NCBI GenBank assembly: GCA_025093985.1
Contig: JACAAK010000006.1
Span: 2,480,001 to 2,544,000, forward strand
Length of the DNA stretch: 64,000 nucleotides
Direction of reading: 5' to 3'
Source: Calvatia gigantea
Taxonomy: Eukaryota; Basidiomycota; Agaricomycetes; Agaricales; Lycoperdaceae
A program made the translations under genes and the position numbers. This document shows, one piece after another, positions 45,082-54,090 of this stretch; the stretch's first letter is position 1, and each line of letters starts with the position of its first letter. Below the pieces are notes generated by a model. The model had not been told where the DNA came from. It did no database searches and saw only the letters and a list, made by a program, of their open reading frames with translations.

Positions 45082-46362
45082 CATCTCCTCCGAACTCTCG
45101 CCCGACGATGAAATTGAATCGAGACGTTTGTCCCAATTCTTCAACGCGGTAACCTTGGCTTTCACCGAAGGTTTGCGACAGGCCTCGGGCTCGGGCGCAG
45201 TGATGCGCGACGCGAGTGGAGTGGCATTGCTGCCAGTGGCAGCGGAGTTAGAAGCAACTGGAGATTCTTTGGCTCGACGCGTTGCTTCTACTAGGGATCG
45301 TGTGGATGGTGGCGGCACAGTTTGTGCCTGCGACACGAAATCCACGTCCTGGATGTAGCCGGAAGAGGTGGCGGCATTGCCTTGCGCACCTCCCTCCTTT
45401 CCCTTTCCCTTTCCTTTTCCTCGAGGGCGCCAGCGGTGTTTCTTCTCACCGTCGCCTTCTCCTCCAGATGGCTTCTGCTGCTGCTGCTGCTGCTGTTGCT
45501 GCTGCTGGGGCTTTTTAGACCCCGAAGGCTGCTGCTGACCTTGCGGTCGCTGCCCGCCTTGCTGCTGCTGCTGGCGCTGCTGCTGCTGCTGCCCACCTCC
45601 CTGTCGTGGAGTGAAGCGCGCTCGTTGCGCGTGGGCGGTCTGGTTGGAGGCATAAGCGGCAATGATGCCGCTTCTGGCCTTATCCCACGTCAGCTCATGA
45701 AGCGACGTGTTCGAAGTGAGGAGCGTCTGAGCTACGTGGCTCAAAGACGGGTGGAGGGAGTGGAGGAGGATCATCGTTTCGATCTCCGGGGCGATGCCAC
45801 TATCCATGGCGTCAAGCTGCCCGAAAATCTGCTGGAGCTCGCTCATCTTGAGCGAGGGATCACCGCCGAGGGGGAGTTCAAATGTGATAGCACGGATGAA
45901 CTCGTTATAGACCTGAGCTGGTCCAGGAAGGCCATATTGGCCCTGCAACTGAGACCAGAGAGCGCGAGCGTCCCGGGCAGAATGCTTGAGCATGCTGTTG
46001 GGGAGAGTTGCCTCAATCAACCCAAGAGCGCGCATCCGGAGGTTGTTGGCCATACCAACACTGCGGCGCTCCTCAGCAGTCGCAGGAATTGGAGTTCCTG
46101 GTCGTGCGGGACGTGCCGGCGAAGTGCTAGTTGCCGGGGTAGCAGGGTGCTCAGGCCCATAAGCCTGCTCGTACTGGACGGGTTCGTCCACGGCTCCAGA
46201 GAAGTCCCATCCGGTCCAGGAGCAATCGTTTAAGGAAATGCACATAAGTGCAGACCGAAGGCGAAGCGACCAGATAGTGTAGTTCCCCGTCCCAGTAAGG
46301 ACGGGAAGCTGCCCGCTAGGGGTTTGAACAAAGCCCTGCGGAGCAGGGGCCGGTTTGGACAT
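45079..46362 (-). CDS. Copia Gag polyprotein
   Basis: The ATG at 46362 gives MSKPAPAPQGFVQTPSGQL. The N-terminal half carries the copia gag core (NYTIWSLRLRSALMC, ALGLIEATLPNSML, LWSQLQGQYG, SLKMSELQQIFGQLD, ILLHSLHPSLSHVAQTLL). The second half is basic and rich in Gln, with CAG-type runs, and GKGKGKEGG, which can serve in nucleic-acid binding in place of a zinc knuckle. It ends SSGESSEEM before UAG at 45081-45079. Five sense codons later pol starts in the same frame, so a readthrough product would be a Gag-Pol fusion of about 1.9 thousand residues. Confidence 0.9.
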   Translation of the reverse strand: MSKPAPAPQGFVQTPSGQLPVLTGTGNYTIWSLRLRSALMCISLNDCSWTGWDFSGAVDEPVQYEQAYGPEHPATPATSTSPARPARPGTPIPATAEERRSVGMANNLRMRALGLIEATLPNSMLKHSARDARALWSQLQGQYGLPGPAQVYNEFIRAITFELPLGGDPSLKMSELQQIFGQLDAMDSGIAPEIETMILLHSLHPSLSHVAQTLLTSNTSLHELTWDKARSGIIAAYASNQTAHAQRARFTPRQGGGQQQQQRQQQQQGGQRPQGQQQPSGSKKPQQQQQQQQQQQKPSGGEGDGEKKHRWRPRGKGKGKGKEGGAQGNAATSSGYIQDVDFVSQAQTVPPPSTRSLVEATRRAKESPVASNSAATGSNATPLASRITAPEPEACRKPSVKAKVTALKNWDKRLDSISSSGESSEEM

Positions 46363-46548
46363 ATCTAAGAATAGGGTAAACACGCGTTAGCATCATGTAG
46401 GACTGCAGTGCGTGATGCACGCGTCGCAACATGGGGCAGACACAGGGATCAAATGGACCAAAGGACCACCGTCTCCCATGTTGCGTACGACCGTAGCCTC
46501 CTACACTCTACCAGCGTTGCTAAACGCGGTCCGAGTGAGCGGCGGTCG

Positions 46549-46560
46549 GGGCCCATAACC
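46549..46560 (-). other. Copia primer-binding site, probable initiator-tRNA half-molecule type
   Basis: Directly after the 5' LTR the minus strand reads GGTTATGGGCCC. It does not start TGG like a tRNA 3'-end site. It is nearly complementary to the anticodon stem-loop of initiator tRNA-Met (GGGCTCATAACC in many eukaryotes), one G-T type mismatch apart, as known for Drosophila copia and some fungal Ty1/copia elements. Confidence 0.55.
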
Positions 46561-46972
46561 TGTTAAGACGAGTACACCACGGTAGCTCTACGCTAGTGGT
46601 GGAGGGGAGTCGTACTCACTGGGTTTGTTGAGATGGTAGTTATAGACCGTTGCTAGTGGATATCTTAGAGGAATGATGGGCAGAAGAGTAGACTGGATTG
46701 TCTAAAGAATGTACGCATACTACATAAGTCTTATATATCTAATGTCTCTGGTCTGTGCGCCATTCTACCTAATGTAGGTGAGGTCTTATCTACCAGTAGC
46801 ATATACAGAGCATACTGCGTACATTGTTCTACTTTTAATAGACCATGACCAGCAACCTAGAGTGCGGTCTAGTACATTGTTCGTTATCTCTCTTCAAGAG
46901 TGAAGTACTCAAGAACCCGTTTCAGCTATGAATAGACTGAACCAACGTAGTGGTACGGATCGAGATTCAACA
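46561..46972 (-). repeat. Copia 5' LTR (412 bp)
   Basis: Identical to 40151-40562 by eye. On the minus strand it begins TGTTGAATCTCG and ends GTCTTAACA. Confidence 0.95.
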
Positions 46973-46977
46973 ATGTC

Positions 46978-47460
46978 AGCGAGCTCAAGGAATATGTTAG
47001 TGATGTCGAGGTGGTTAAAGACCTCAAGGCCCAAGTCAATTAGGCTTTGGAGTCCTTGGACATGATCTTGTTCGTTAGGGGTGAGGGTGGACTGGTCTAG
47101 TGCTCAGAAGATGGCAGGGATATGCTGGTTGGTGGAGGAGGAAGCATTGGTGAATCCGGCATACATGTCAGCAAAGGTAATGCAGGCAGTGGCGAGGGTA
47201 ATGTGTCAGTTCACCACTAGTTGTTTGTTCTGGACAGTGATGTTTTCGATTTCACTGTTGGTCACCTTGTCGACATTCTTGAGTAGGGCTTCAAGGAGAC
47301 CTTGTGCTGGGGATGGTGTTTTAGTGAGGTTGAAGCAGGTCTCTTGGGGAGCCGGTGCTCTGCTGCTGCCTGGTTCTGGGAATGGCAGGGATGAGATTCT
47401 GGTGGGAGTGGGGTAAATGAGGGAGTCAATAGCGATGTGGTTGGGTTGGGAGGCAGGCAT
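46978..47460 (-). pseudogene. Chromovirus extra ORF, 5' part
   Basis: The ATG at 47460 lies 6 nt after the pol stop (47469-47467). The frame reads MPASQPNHIAIDSLIYPTPT, LLEALLKNVDKVTNSEIENI, then a TGA at about 47206 (CGA to TGA type) and continues ITFADMYAGFTNAS, DHVQGLQSLIDLGLEVFNHL to the copia insertion. Unrelated by eye to gag or pol domains. Confidence 0.5.
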
Positions 47461-47466
47461 GTTTGT

Positions 47467-50027
47467 TTAGTTTCTTTGTCGGGGTTGCTTGTTTGATGCT
47501 TTTTTGTGTTTTCTGCCCCCTCTTTTATGGGTATCCTCCAGATGCCTTTTTAAGTAGTCTCTTATAGTGTCCCTTGCATTCTCCAAATTGGACTCCACTG
47601 TCCACATATCTTCTTTGTTGCTATACCCCTTCCAGTGGACTAGGAATTGATATCCCCTTCCTCATTTCCTTTGTCCATGGATTTCTTCCACTTCATATTC
47701 TTCTTCATTGTTTATGATTACAGGGGTGGGTGCCAGTGGCTGTTTTTGACTTGGAAACTTGGCCTGATGTGCTAGTGTCAAGAGTTGTTTGTTGAATACA
47801 TTGTGGATGGCCCATCCATTTGGTAACATTAGCCAGTATGCCACTTCTCCTATCTTTTCCTTAATAAGGAAAGGGCTATACTGTTTTTGGCTTAGCTTCT
47901 TTGATGCTTGATTAGTATGGATGTTTGTGTTCTCTAGCCACACCACATCGCCTATTTGGTATGTTTGGGTGTGGGTCTTGTTACAGTCATATTGCTGTTT
48001 CATCTTTTCTTGGTATGTTTGTAGTACTGATGAGGCATTGTCTCAGGTGGTCTGAAGTTCTTTTAGGAAACCTGTGGCCACCAGATTGTTTGTTGGTAGT
48101 TTGCTTTTTCCTTTTCATGGATTTCTTCTGTAGTTTAGGAAGAACAGCATTGCTTGTGTTTCTCCATGTCATTTGTCGTTATATTGAAATTCTGTAATGG
48201 GGAGCTATTCTGCCCAGTCGTCTTGGTTGTAATTGCAGTACAAGCAGATGTACATTTCTATTTCTCTGTTAATGCACTCTGTTTGTCTGTCCATTTGTAG
48301 GTGATAAGCTGTCAATAGGTTGTGTTCTATGCCAAGTCCTTTGAATAGTTCTTTGGTGAATTTTGATGCAAATTGAGGTCTTCGGTCGCTAAGTACTTTC
48401 CTTGGTAATCTGTGTAGCTTCCATATTTCATCTCGATATATCTTTGCAATATCTTTGGATGAATTGTCCATGGTAGCCACTATAAGCCATATTATTTTTG
48501 TGAAGCAGTCTATGACAACCAGTATTGTGTCTTTCCCTTTTGACTCTGGTAGTGGTCCAATCATGTCAATGCTGATTTCTTCCCAAGGTCCATTTGGGAC
48601 TGGGAGGGGGTGTAGTGGCGATTTGAGCAGTGTTGTTCTTGCTTTATTCCTTTGGCAGGCTTGGCACCCTCGGATATATTTTTTCATGTCCTTTCACATT
48701 GTTGGCCACCAATAATTGCTGCTAATTAGTTCCATCATTCTGTGCTGGCCTGGGTGGCCCATGTCTGGCATGTCATGATACTGTATTAGGACTTCTTCTT
48801 ATAGCTTTGGATTGGGTGGGACGTATGTGCTATTTTGTCTGTAGATGATTCTGTGCTCCTCAATGAGCTTAGACTCCTGTTTTCTTAGTTCAGTAAGAAC
48901 TGTTGTCTCATGCTGGGGCTTGGTTCGGATCCGTTCTAGGAATGTTGGTTCGAGGAATAATTCTGCTTGTAAGAGCACTGTATCATTTGTGTTTCCTATT
49001 TGCAGCCAGCTTTCTCAGATCATGGTGACTAGTTTGTCTTCTTGTCCCTCTGGTATTTGGTAGATTCGGGACAATAGGTCTGCCTTCATGTTTGTTTTTC
49101 CAGGTATGTATTGCAGTGTGAAGTCGTAGTCCTGTAAGTGTAGGTACCATTGAGCTTATCGTCCGTTCAGTTTTTGCAGCTCTTGGTAGTATTTCAAGTT
49201 CTTGTGGTTGGTCCAAATTTCAAATTTTTCTTCCATGTCCAGCAGGTAGTGTCTCCATTCTTTTAGGGCGTGGATGATGGCTAGTAGTTCCTTGTCATAT
49301 ATTTCATAGTTGCGCTCTGCCGGTAATAGTGTCTGTGATGTGAAGGTGATTGGATGCCATTTGTTCTCTTGTATCTGTGATAACATGCCTCCTAATGCAT
49401 AGTCTGATGCATTGACTTCTACCCTGAACTGTCCTTGTCTCTGTGGCAGGGTTAACACAGGTTCTTTGGTGATGCACTTTTTAAGGTGACCAAAGGCCAT
49501 CTGATGTTCCTGATTCCATTTCCATGTGATTGCTCCTTTGAGTTTGTTCAGTGGTCCTGTGATCTTGCTGAAGTTTTTTATGAAATGTTGGTAGTAGTTG
49601 GTGAAGCCTAGGAACCTTTCTACCCCTTTTGCATTTTTCGGCTCCAGCCAGTCTCGTACTGATTTGACTTTTTCTTCTTCCATTTCGATTTGTCCATGTC
49701 TGACTTTGACTCCTAACATAGGGATTTCTTCCACATCAAAGATGCATTTGCTTCGTTTGAAGCATAGGTTGTATTGTCCTGCACATTTTAGGAACTGTAT
49801 TGTCCATTCTTTTAGTTGCTCCTTGGTGTTGCCAGGAATGGCGAAGTTGTCCATATAGTTTACAATATCTCCATTTTGCAATAGATCACAGAAGATACTT
49901 GTCATCATTCTGGAGAAGGTCCCCGGTGAGTTGCTGAGTCCAAAATACATGACTGTTGGTTCAAAGAGCCCTTCGTTGGTGAAAAATGCTGCTTTCCATT
50001 TGTCTCCTTCCTTGATCCTGATGTTGT
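47467..50027 (-). pseudogene. Chromovirus pol, 3' part: reverse transcriptase end, RNase H, integrase, chromodomain
   Basis: It continues the reverse transcriptase after the mariner insertion (NNIRIKEGDKWKAAFFTNEG, FGLSNSPGTFSRMM). The catalytic YxDD reads YMDN, RNase H DAS reads NAS, and TDHKNL reads TNHKNL, all Asp to Asn. The integrase has CQACQRNKA, IDMIGPLPES, SDRRPQFASKF and a damaged core Glu region. The frame is broken several times between 49.15 and 47.5 kb. A chromodomain closes the protein: EEYEVEEIHGQR, then after a TGA GRGYQFLVHWKGYSNKEDMW. The chromodomain directs such elements to chromatin marks. Confidence 0.85.
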
Positions 50028-50029
50028 TA

Positions 50030-50241
50030 CAGTAAGGGACAAAACCGTTCCAATGTTTTGAACTTTTCAGAAGATCAGCTCATAACTCAAGGACTACTGT
50101 GGCTGTGCACTTCCTAATTTAATTGTAGATAGTCCAGTATCTTATCTAATCATATGCAAAGTATGATTATGTAATCCTTTGTTTTGGGGGAGTTATTAAT
50201 TAATTAATATTTTAAGTACATTGGAACAGTTTTGTCCCTCT
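50030..50241. repeat. Left terminal inverted repeat of mariner element 1
   Basis: About 212 bp. The outer unit GGGACAAAACCGTTCCAATG is repeated at the inner edge in reverse complement (CATTGGAACAGTTTTGTCCC), so this block is itself bounded by an inverted repeat. Confidence 0.8.
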
Positions 50242-50322
50242 CAAATTCTGAGCACATGACTTCGTTTATTGCAATCAAATAAATACAAATAAAATCATGT
50301 GACCATGTAGGGTGATGTATAA

Positions 50323-51396
50323 ATGGATGTGCTTATTCTCAGGTGCAAATTAACTCCCCCACTATACCTTTACAACTATATGCGCTCTCTTTCCTCTACT
50401 CAGACCAATAGAGTCCTCTCTTACCTGGACCAAGGGAAATCTGCTCATTATATTGCTTCTATTACTGGTCTGGGAGTCAGTACTATTTCTAGGATTCGCT
50501 CCAAACATAGATCAACACTTTCCAAATCTGTTGGTGGCCGCCCATCTAAACTTTCTCCCTCTGATATCCACTATTCTGTTCGCCTCATCACCTCTCGCAA
50601 GGCTGACAATGCCTCCCAAGTCACCAAATCACTTCAAAATGTTATTGCCCAGCCTGTATCCACCAAAACAGTGCGCAGGGCACTCAGAGGAGCTGGAATG
50701 AAGGCTGTAGTCAAGTGGAAACGACCTAAACTTACTGCTGTCCATAGGAGGAAAAGGTTGGAGTGGGCAGAAGCACATGTTAACTGGACCCTGGAGGACT
50801 GGAAGAGGGTTATTTGGACAGATGAGTCCAAAATCAATCGGTTTGGATCAGATGGAAGGGTTTGGGTATGGAAAAAGGCAGGAGAGGGGCTGAATGATAG
50901 ATTGGTTGAGGGAACAGTCAAGTTTGGTGGAGGAAATGTGATGATCTGGGGTTGTATGCTGTGGGATGGAGTGGGGTTTGCCACTAAAATTGAAGGGAAG
51001 ATGGATGCTGACCTTTATGTTCAAATTTTGGGGGATGAACTAAAGAGGAGCATCAGGTGGTATGGGAAGAATGAGGAGGATATGGTCTTCCAACAGGACA
51101 ATGACCCCAAACACAAGAGCAAAAAGGCTACAAACTGGCTAGATGAGTCTGAATTGGAGGTTATGGTATGGCCCCCACAGTCTCCAGACCTTAATCCCAT
51201 TGAACATCTCTGGACTCACCTCAAGAATAAGCTGGGAGAGTATGATACTCCTCCTGATAGCATGAATACCCTATGGGAGAGGATACAAAAGGAGTGGGAT
51301 GACATAGAACCAGAAGTGTGTCAGAATCTGATAGAGAGTATGCCTAGGAGGGTCTAGGCAGTTTTACAGGCCAAGGGAGCTTATACCAGGTACTAG
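50323..51396 (+). pseudogene. Mariner (DD34E) transposase with a late nonsense codon
   Basis: The open frame runs 50323-51357 and stops at TAG where the second copy (63.5 kb) has CAG; the ancestral frame goes on 12 codons to TAG at 51394-51396 (VLQAKGAYTRY). An N-terminal helix-turn-helix part (SAHYIASITGLGVSTISRIR, GGRPSKLS) is followed by the catalytic triad: WTDESKINRFG, FQQDNDPKHKS and PDLNPIEHLW, with 34 residues between the second Asp and the Glu. A more internal start is possible at 50380. Loss of 12 residues may or may not abolish activity. Confidence 0.85.
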
Positions 51397-51423
51397 AATA
51401 CCCATTTTGTATATAAATTTCAA

Positions 51424-51634
51424 GAGGGACAAAACTGTTCCAATGCACTTAAAATATTAATTAATTAATAACTCCCCTAAAACAAAGGATTACATAATCA
51501 TACTTTGCATATGATTAGATAAGATACTGGACTATCTACAATTAAATTAGGAAGTGCACAGCCACAGTAGTCCTTGAGATATGAGCTGATCTTCTGAGAA
51601 GTTCAAAACATTGGAACGGTTTTGTCCCTTACTG
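51424..51634. repeat. Right terminal inverted repeat of mariner element 1
   Basis: About 211 bp, the inverted partner of 50030-50241 with a few differences (for example CATTGGAACGGTTTTGTCCC outer, GGGACAAAACTGTTCCAATG inner). Confidence 0.8.
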
Positions 51635-51636
51635 TA

Positions 51637-52541
51637 TATCCCCAGATGATATCAAGCTTGTTGAAGTACTTGGCCTTCCCAAGTTTGTCAATCACCTTGC
51701 CAATTCTTGGCAGTGGTGTTTTGTCCTTGACTACTATGTTGTTTAGCCATCTATAGTCCTGAATTAATCTCTTGGATCTGTCTTTCTTGGGGATAAAGAA
51801 GGTTGGTGCTGCATATGGGGATTTCAATGGTTGTATTCGTCCTGATTCTAGGTTTTCTTTGATGAATGCTTTGAGTTTGTCCTGTTCTTTGACTGTCATG
51901 TTGTACGTTCCTGCACTTATTTCTTTTGGGGTGTCCTCTGTTAGAATTATTTCGTGGTCCCATTCGGTTTGCTCTGGGAGCTTGTCGAACGTTGTCTTGT
52001 TGAATAGATGTGTGAATGGTTGTATGTAGTCTGGTAGATCTTCCGGTTTAGTCGGGTCAGGTTCATCTTCTTCTTCCCATAAATCCTCTGTAGTGGCCAT
52101 GCTCTGTATTTTCTCTGTGATGGGGATGTTTTGATGGGGGAATTGACAGTTCAGTGGATACCAGGTGAATTTGATTTCTCCATTATTCCAATCTACTTCC
52201 GGGTTATGTTTGACCAGCCAGTCATGTCCTAGAAAGACTTCTGCACTGTCTTGTAGTTGTATGACTGATGCTTCAATCTGTTCTTTGTATCCTTGAATGT
52301 CTATGTCGATTGTGGCCATTTCCGTTACTTTTCCACCCTGGTTTGGTGTTCTGTCTGTGTTTAATACTAAGATCTGTTGTTTCAGTTTCCAGGTGGGAAG
52401 TTTTTCCTCATCTACCAGTTTTTTGCTGATGCTGCTAGTTGTACATCCTGAGTTAACAATTGTGTTCACCATTATTTCTTTTTCCACTGTTTGTATTTTT
52501 CCTTTTAGGTTTAGTTTGTGCTTTCTTTTCTGAGGAATCAT
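51637..52541 (-). pseudogene. Chromovirus pol, 5' part: protease and first reverse-transcriptase motifs
   Basis: The retropepsin-like site reads IVNSGCTTSSI where DSG is expected, an Asp to Asn change. EVFLGHDWLVKHNPEVDW, SPYAAPTFFIPKKDRSKRLI and QDYRWLNNIVVKDKTPLPRI are typical chromovirus motifs. The frame is open to the mariner insertion point at KLDIIWGY. Confidence 0.85.
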
Positions 52542-52594
52542 GTAGAACTTGTCTGATATCCTAGATACAAGCTTTCTGACTCTCGAGGTAGTGT

Positions 52595-53704
52595 TTACTC
52601 AGAGTCTTCAGGAAAATCCTTCTTTTCTTCGTTTACCTCCTCTACTCCTCGGACCTGTACCTTCTTTGGTGCAGTGCAGGCTTTTGCTATGTGGCCTGTC
52701 TTCCCACAGTTGTAACAAGTCAACCCCTTGAGTTTCTTGCAATCTTTAGCCATGTGCCCAAAAATGCTGCAATTATAGCATTTAGGTTTTCCTTTGGTGT
52801 TGAAAATGTGGTGTCAGCTTTCTATCTCCATTGGTTCTCCCATTCCTCCATAGGTTGTTCCGGTGTTGGTTTTCTTATCTCCTCAGTATTCTGAGGCCTC
52901 GTATCCTTGTCCTACAGCAAGGATGGCTTCTGTCCATTCTACATAGGTATCTGGCCTGGCACTAGGTGGGTAACCTGTGATAGTGTGGATGATGTCTTGC
53001 CTGGCGTTTTTCTTGAGTAGGAACATTGCATGCTTATTATCTGTTTTTGCCTTGCTTTTTAGGACTTGGAATTTGATTAGGAAATCTGCTGTGTTTTTGT
53101 TTCCCTGCTTGAATTTCTTGATTTGCCACTCTACTCTACTGTTTGAGGCATCGTCGGAGAAGGTTTTTCTAAAGTCCTTGGAAAATGCTTTCCAGTCCAC
53201 TGAGTCTTCTCCATCTAAAATTTGTGGGGCTTTCATTGCAGCATAGGCTCCTGCTATTCCTCCTCTCAGTCTGGCTAAGACTGCTATGGCTTTATCGTCT
53301 GCTGAGACTATTTTGTTGAACTTCATGAAGAGCGTCATTGCTCTCCACCAATCGTTGAACTTGGTGTGGGTGCCATCAAAAAAACCTGGGTCTGGCACTA
53401 AGCCTTTCCTACTGGGTGCTGTTACAGGTACTACTGCATTGTTGGTCATATCAAAGTCGGTTTCTGATTCTGTTCTGTCTGATTTCTCCTGATGGACTAA
53501 CTCTTCCTCTGCTAGGTCAAGTTCATTTAGAAGTTCTGATAATACTTCTTCTTCTGCTGGGTTTACTCTGTGTTCATTGTGTGTTTCTCTGGTTGGTTCT
53601 TCAGGTACTTTGGGGTTCCCTGTTTTCTCTTTGTCCGATGTTTCAGATTCATCGTCAGTGACTTCGAGATTTGGTTCTCTGTATTCATCTGGGTTCGAGC
53701 TCAT
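52595..53704 (-). pseudogene. Chromovirus gag with two zinc knuckles
   Basis: The ATG at 53704 begins MSSNPDEYREPNLEVTDDES. The capsid-like part reads FFDGTHTKFNDWWRAMTLFM, DWKAFSKDFRKTFSDDASNS and NKNTADFLIKFQVLKSKAKT. A TGA at 52883 and another about 25 codons on interrupt the frame, both where CGA would restore it. Beyond them two CCHC knuckles follow: CYNCSIFGHMAKDC and CYNCGKTGHIAKAC; the frame ends at 52595. Confidence 0.85.
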
Positions 53705-53783
53705 ATACTAGCTCCTGGGTTGTCTTTGTCCAGGCCTATTTCAGCCTACTCCTTGCAAGGTGAGGTGGGGACACTTAACCAAA

Positions 53784-54090
53784 TGTTACAACCTTAGTCT
53801 GAGTAAACCTCAGGTTGCAACTTAGGCTAAGACTTGAGGGCGAGTAAGGGAAGAGGAACTAGAGATGGTTAAGCATACTGAATACAGGAGTACATATGTA
53901 TGCTTAAATATAGTAGACATCCGGTTGAATGGATGGAGGTTACTACATGAAATGTCTGACAACAATGGTGCAGTAGTTACTGTGAGTCAATACCCAGAGA
54001 TTGCTGGACTGGAATAGGTAAAACAGGTACAGGACGGAGCAGAATGCAGGTGAGTACAGAGTGAGTAAGAATAGATGAAAGTTCACAACA
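53784..54090 (-). repeat. Chromovirus 5' LTR (307 bp)
   Basis: Starts TGTTACAACC, ends GTTCACAACA (plus strand). The minus strand just after it reads TTTGGTTAAGTGTCC, so a TGG-type tRNA primer site begins two bases from the LTR end; the tRNA was not identified. Confidence 0.85.

Larger units (their letters stand above)
40151..46972 (-). mobile_element. Complete Ty1/copia retrotransposon with identical LTRs
   Basis: The element is 6822 bp, with 412-bp LTRs that I find identical along their length and a perfect 5-bp target duplication ATGTC (40146-40150, 46973-46977). On the minus strand it has an LTR, a primer site, a leader, gag (46362-45079), a single UAG, pol (45063-40588) and a polypurine tract. 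All domains needed for transposition are present and open. It is rich in CpG, unlike its surroundings. It is inserted in the extra ORF of the chromovirus. These points indicate a very recent and possibly active element. Confidence 0.95.
50030..51634 (+). mobile_element. Tc1/mariner element 1 (1605 bp) inside the chromovirus reverse transcriptase
   Basis: It starts CAGTAAGGGACAAAACC and ends in the inverse, GGTTTTGTCCCTTACTG, with TA duplicated on both sides (50028-50029, 51635-51636). Terminal blocks 50030-50241 and 51424-51634 are long inverted repeats. Removing the element and one TA restores the reverse-transcriptase frame KLDIIWGY | NNIRIKEGD. It carries one transposase gene. Confidence 0.95.
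38766..54090 (-). mobile_element. Ty3/gypsy chromovirus, decayed, containing nested insertions
   Basis: Two LTRs of the same family (38766-39621 and 53784-54090, the left one enlarged by a solo LTR) bound the element; both start TGTTAC and end CAACA. Read on the minus strand the order is 5' LTR, gag with two zinc knuckles, protease, reverse transcriptase, RNase H, integrase, chromodomain, an extra ORF, polypurine AGGGGGTAT and 3' LTR. Gag and pol contain stops and Asp-to-Asn changes explained by CpG loss. A mariner element (50030-51634) sits in the reverse transcriptase and a copia element (40151-46972) in the extra ORF. Without insertions it would be about 6.3 kb. It is inserted in NACHT-kinase copy C. 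Confidence 0.9.

Noticed and set aside
45322..46233. 303-codon plus-strand open frame
   Set aside because: Antisense shadow of the Gln-rich copia gag; the run of Leu reflects CTG repeats.
39772..47460. Chromovirus extra ORF as an envelope gene
   Set aside because: No signal peptide, membrane span, Cys pattern or glycosylation cluster is visible.
38766..54090. LTRs and direct repeats as a possible CRISPR-like or tandem array
   Set aside because: All repeat pairs are explained by LTRs, target duplications or mariner ends; there are no regular short repeats with spacers, and the organism is a eukaryote.
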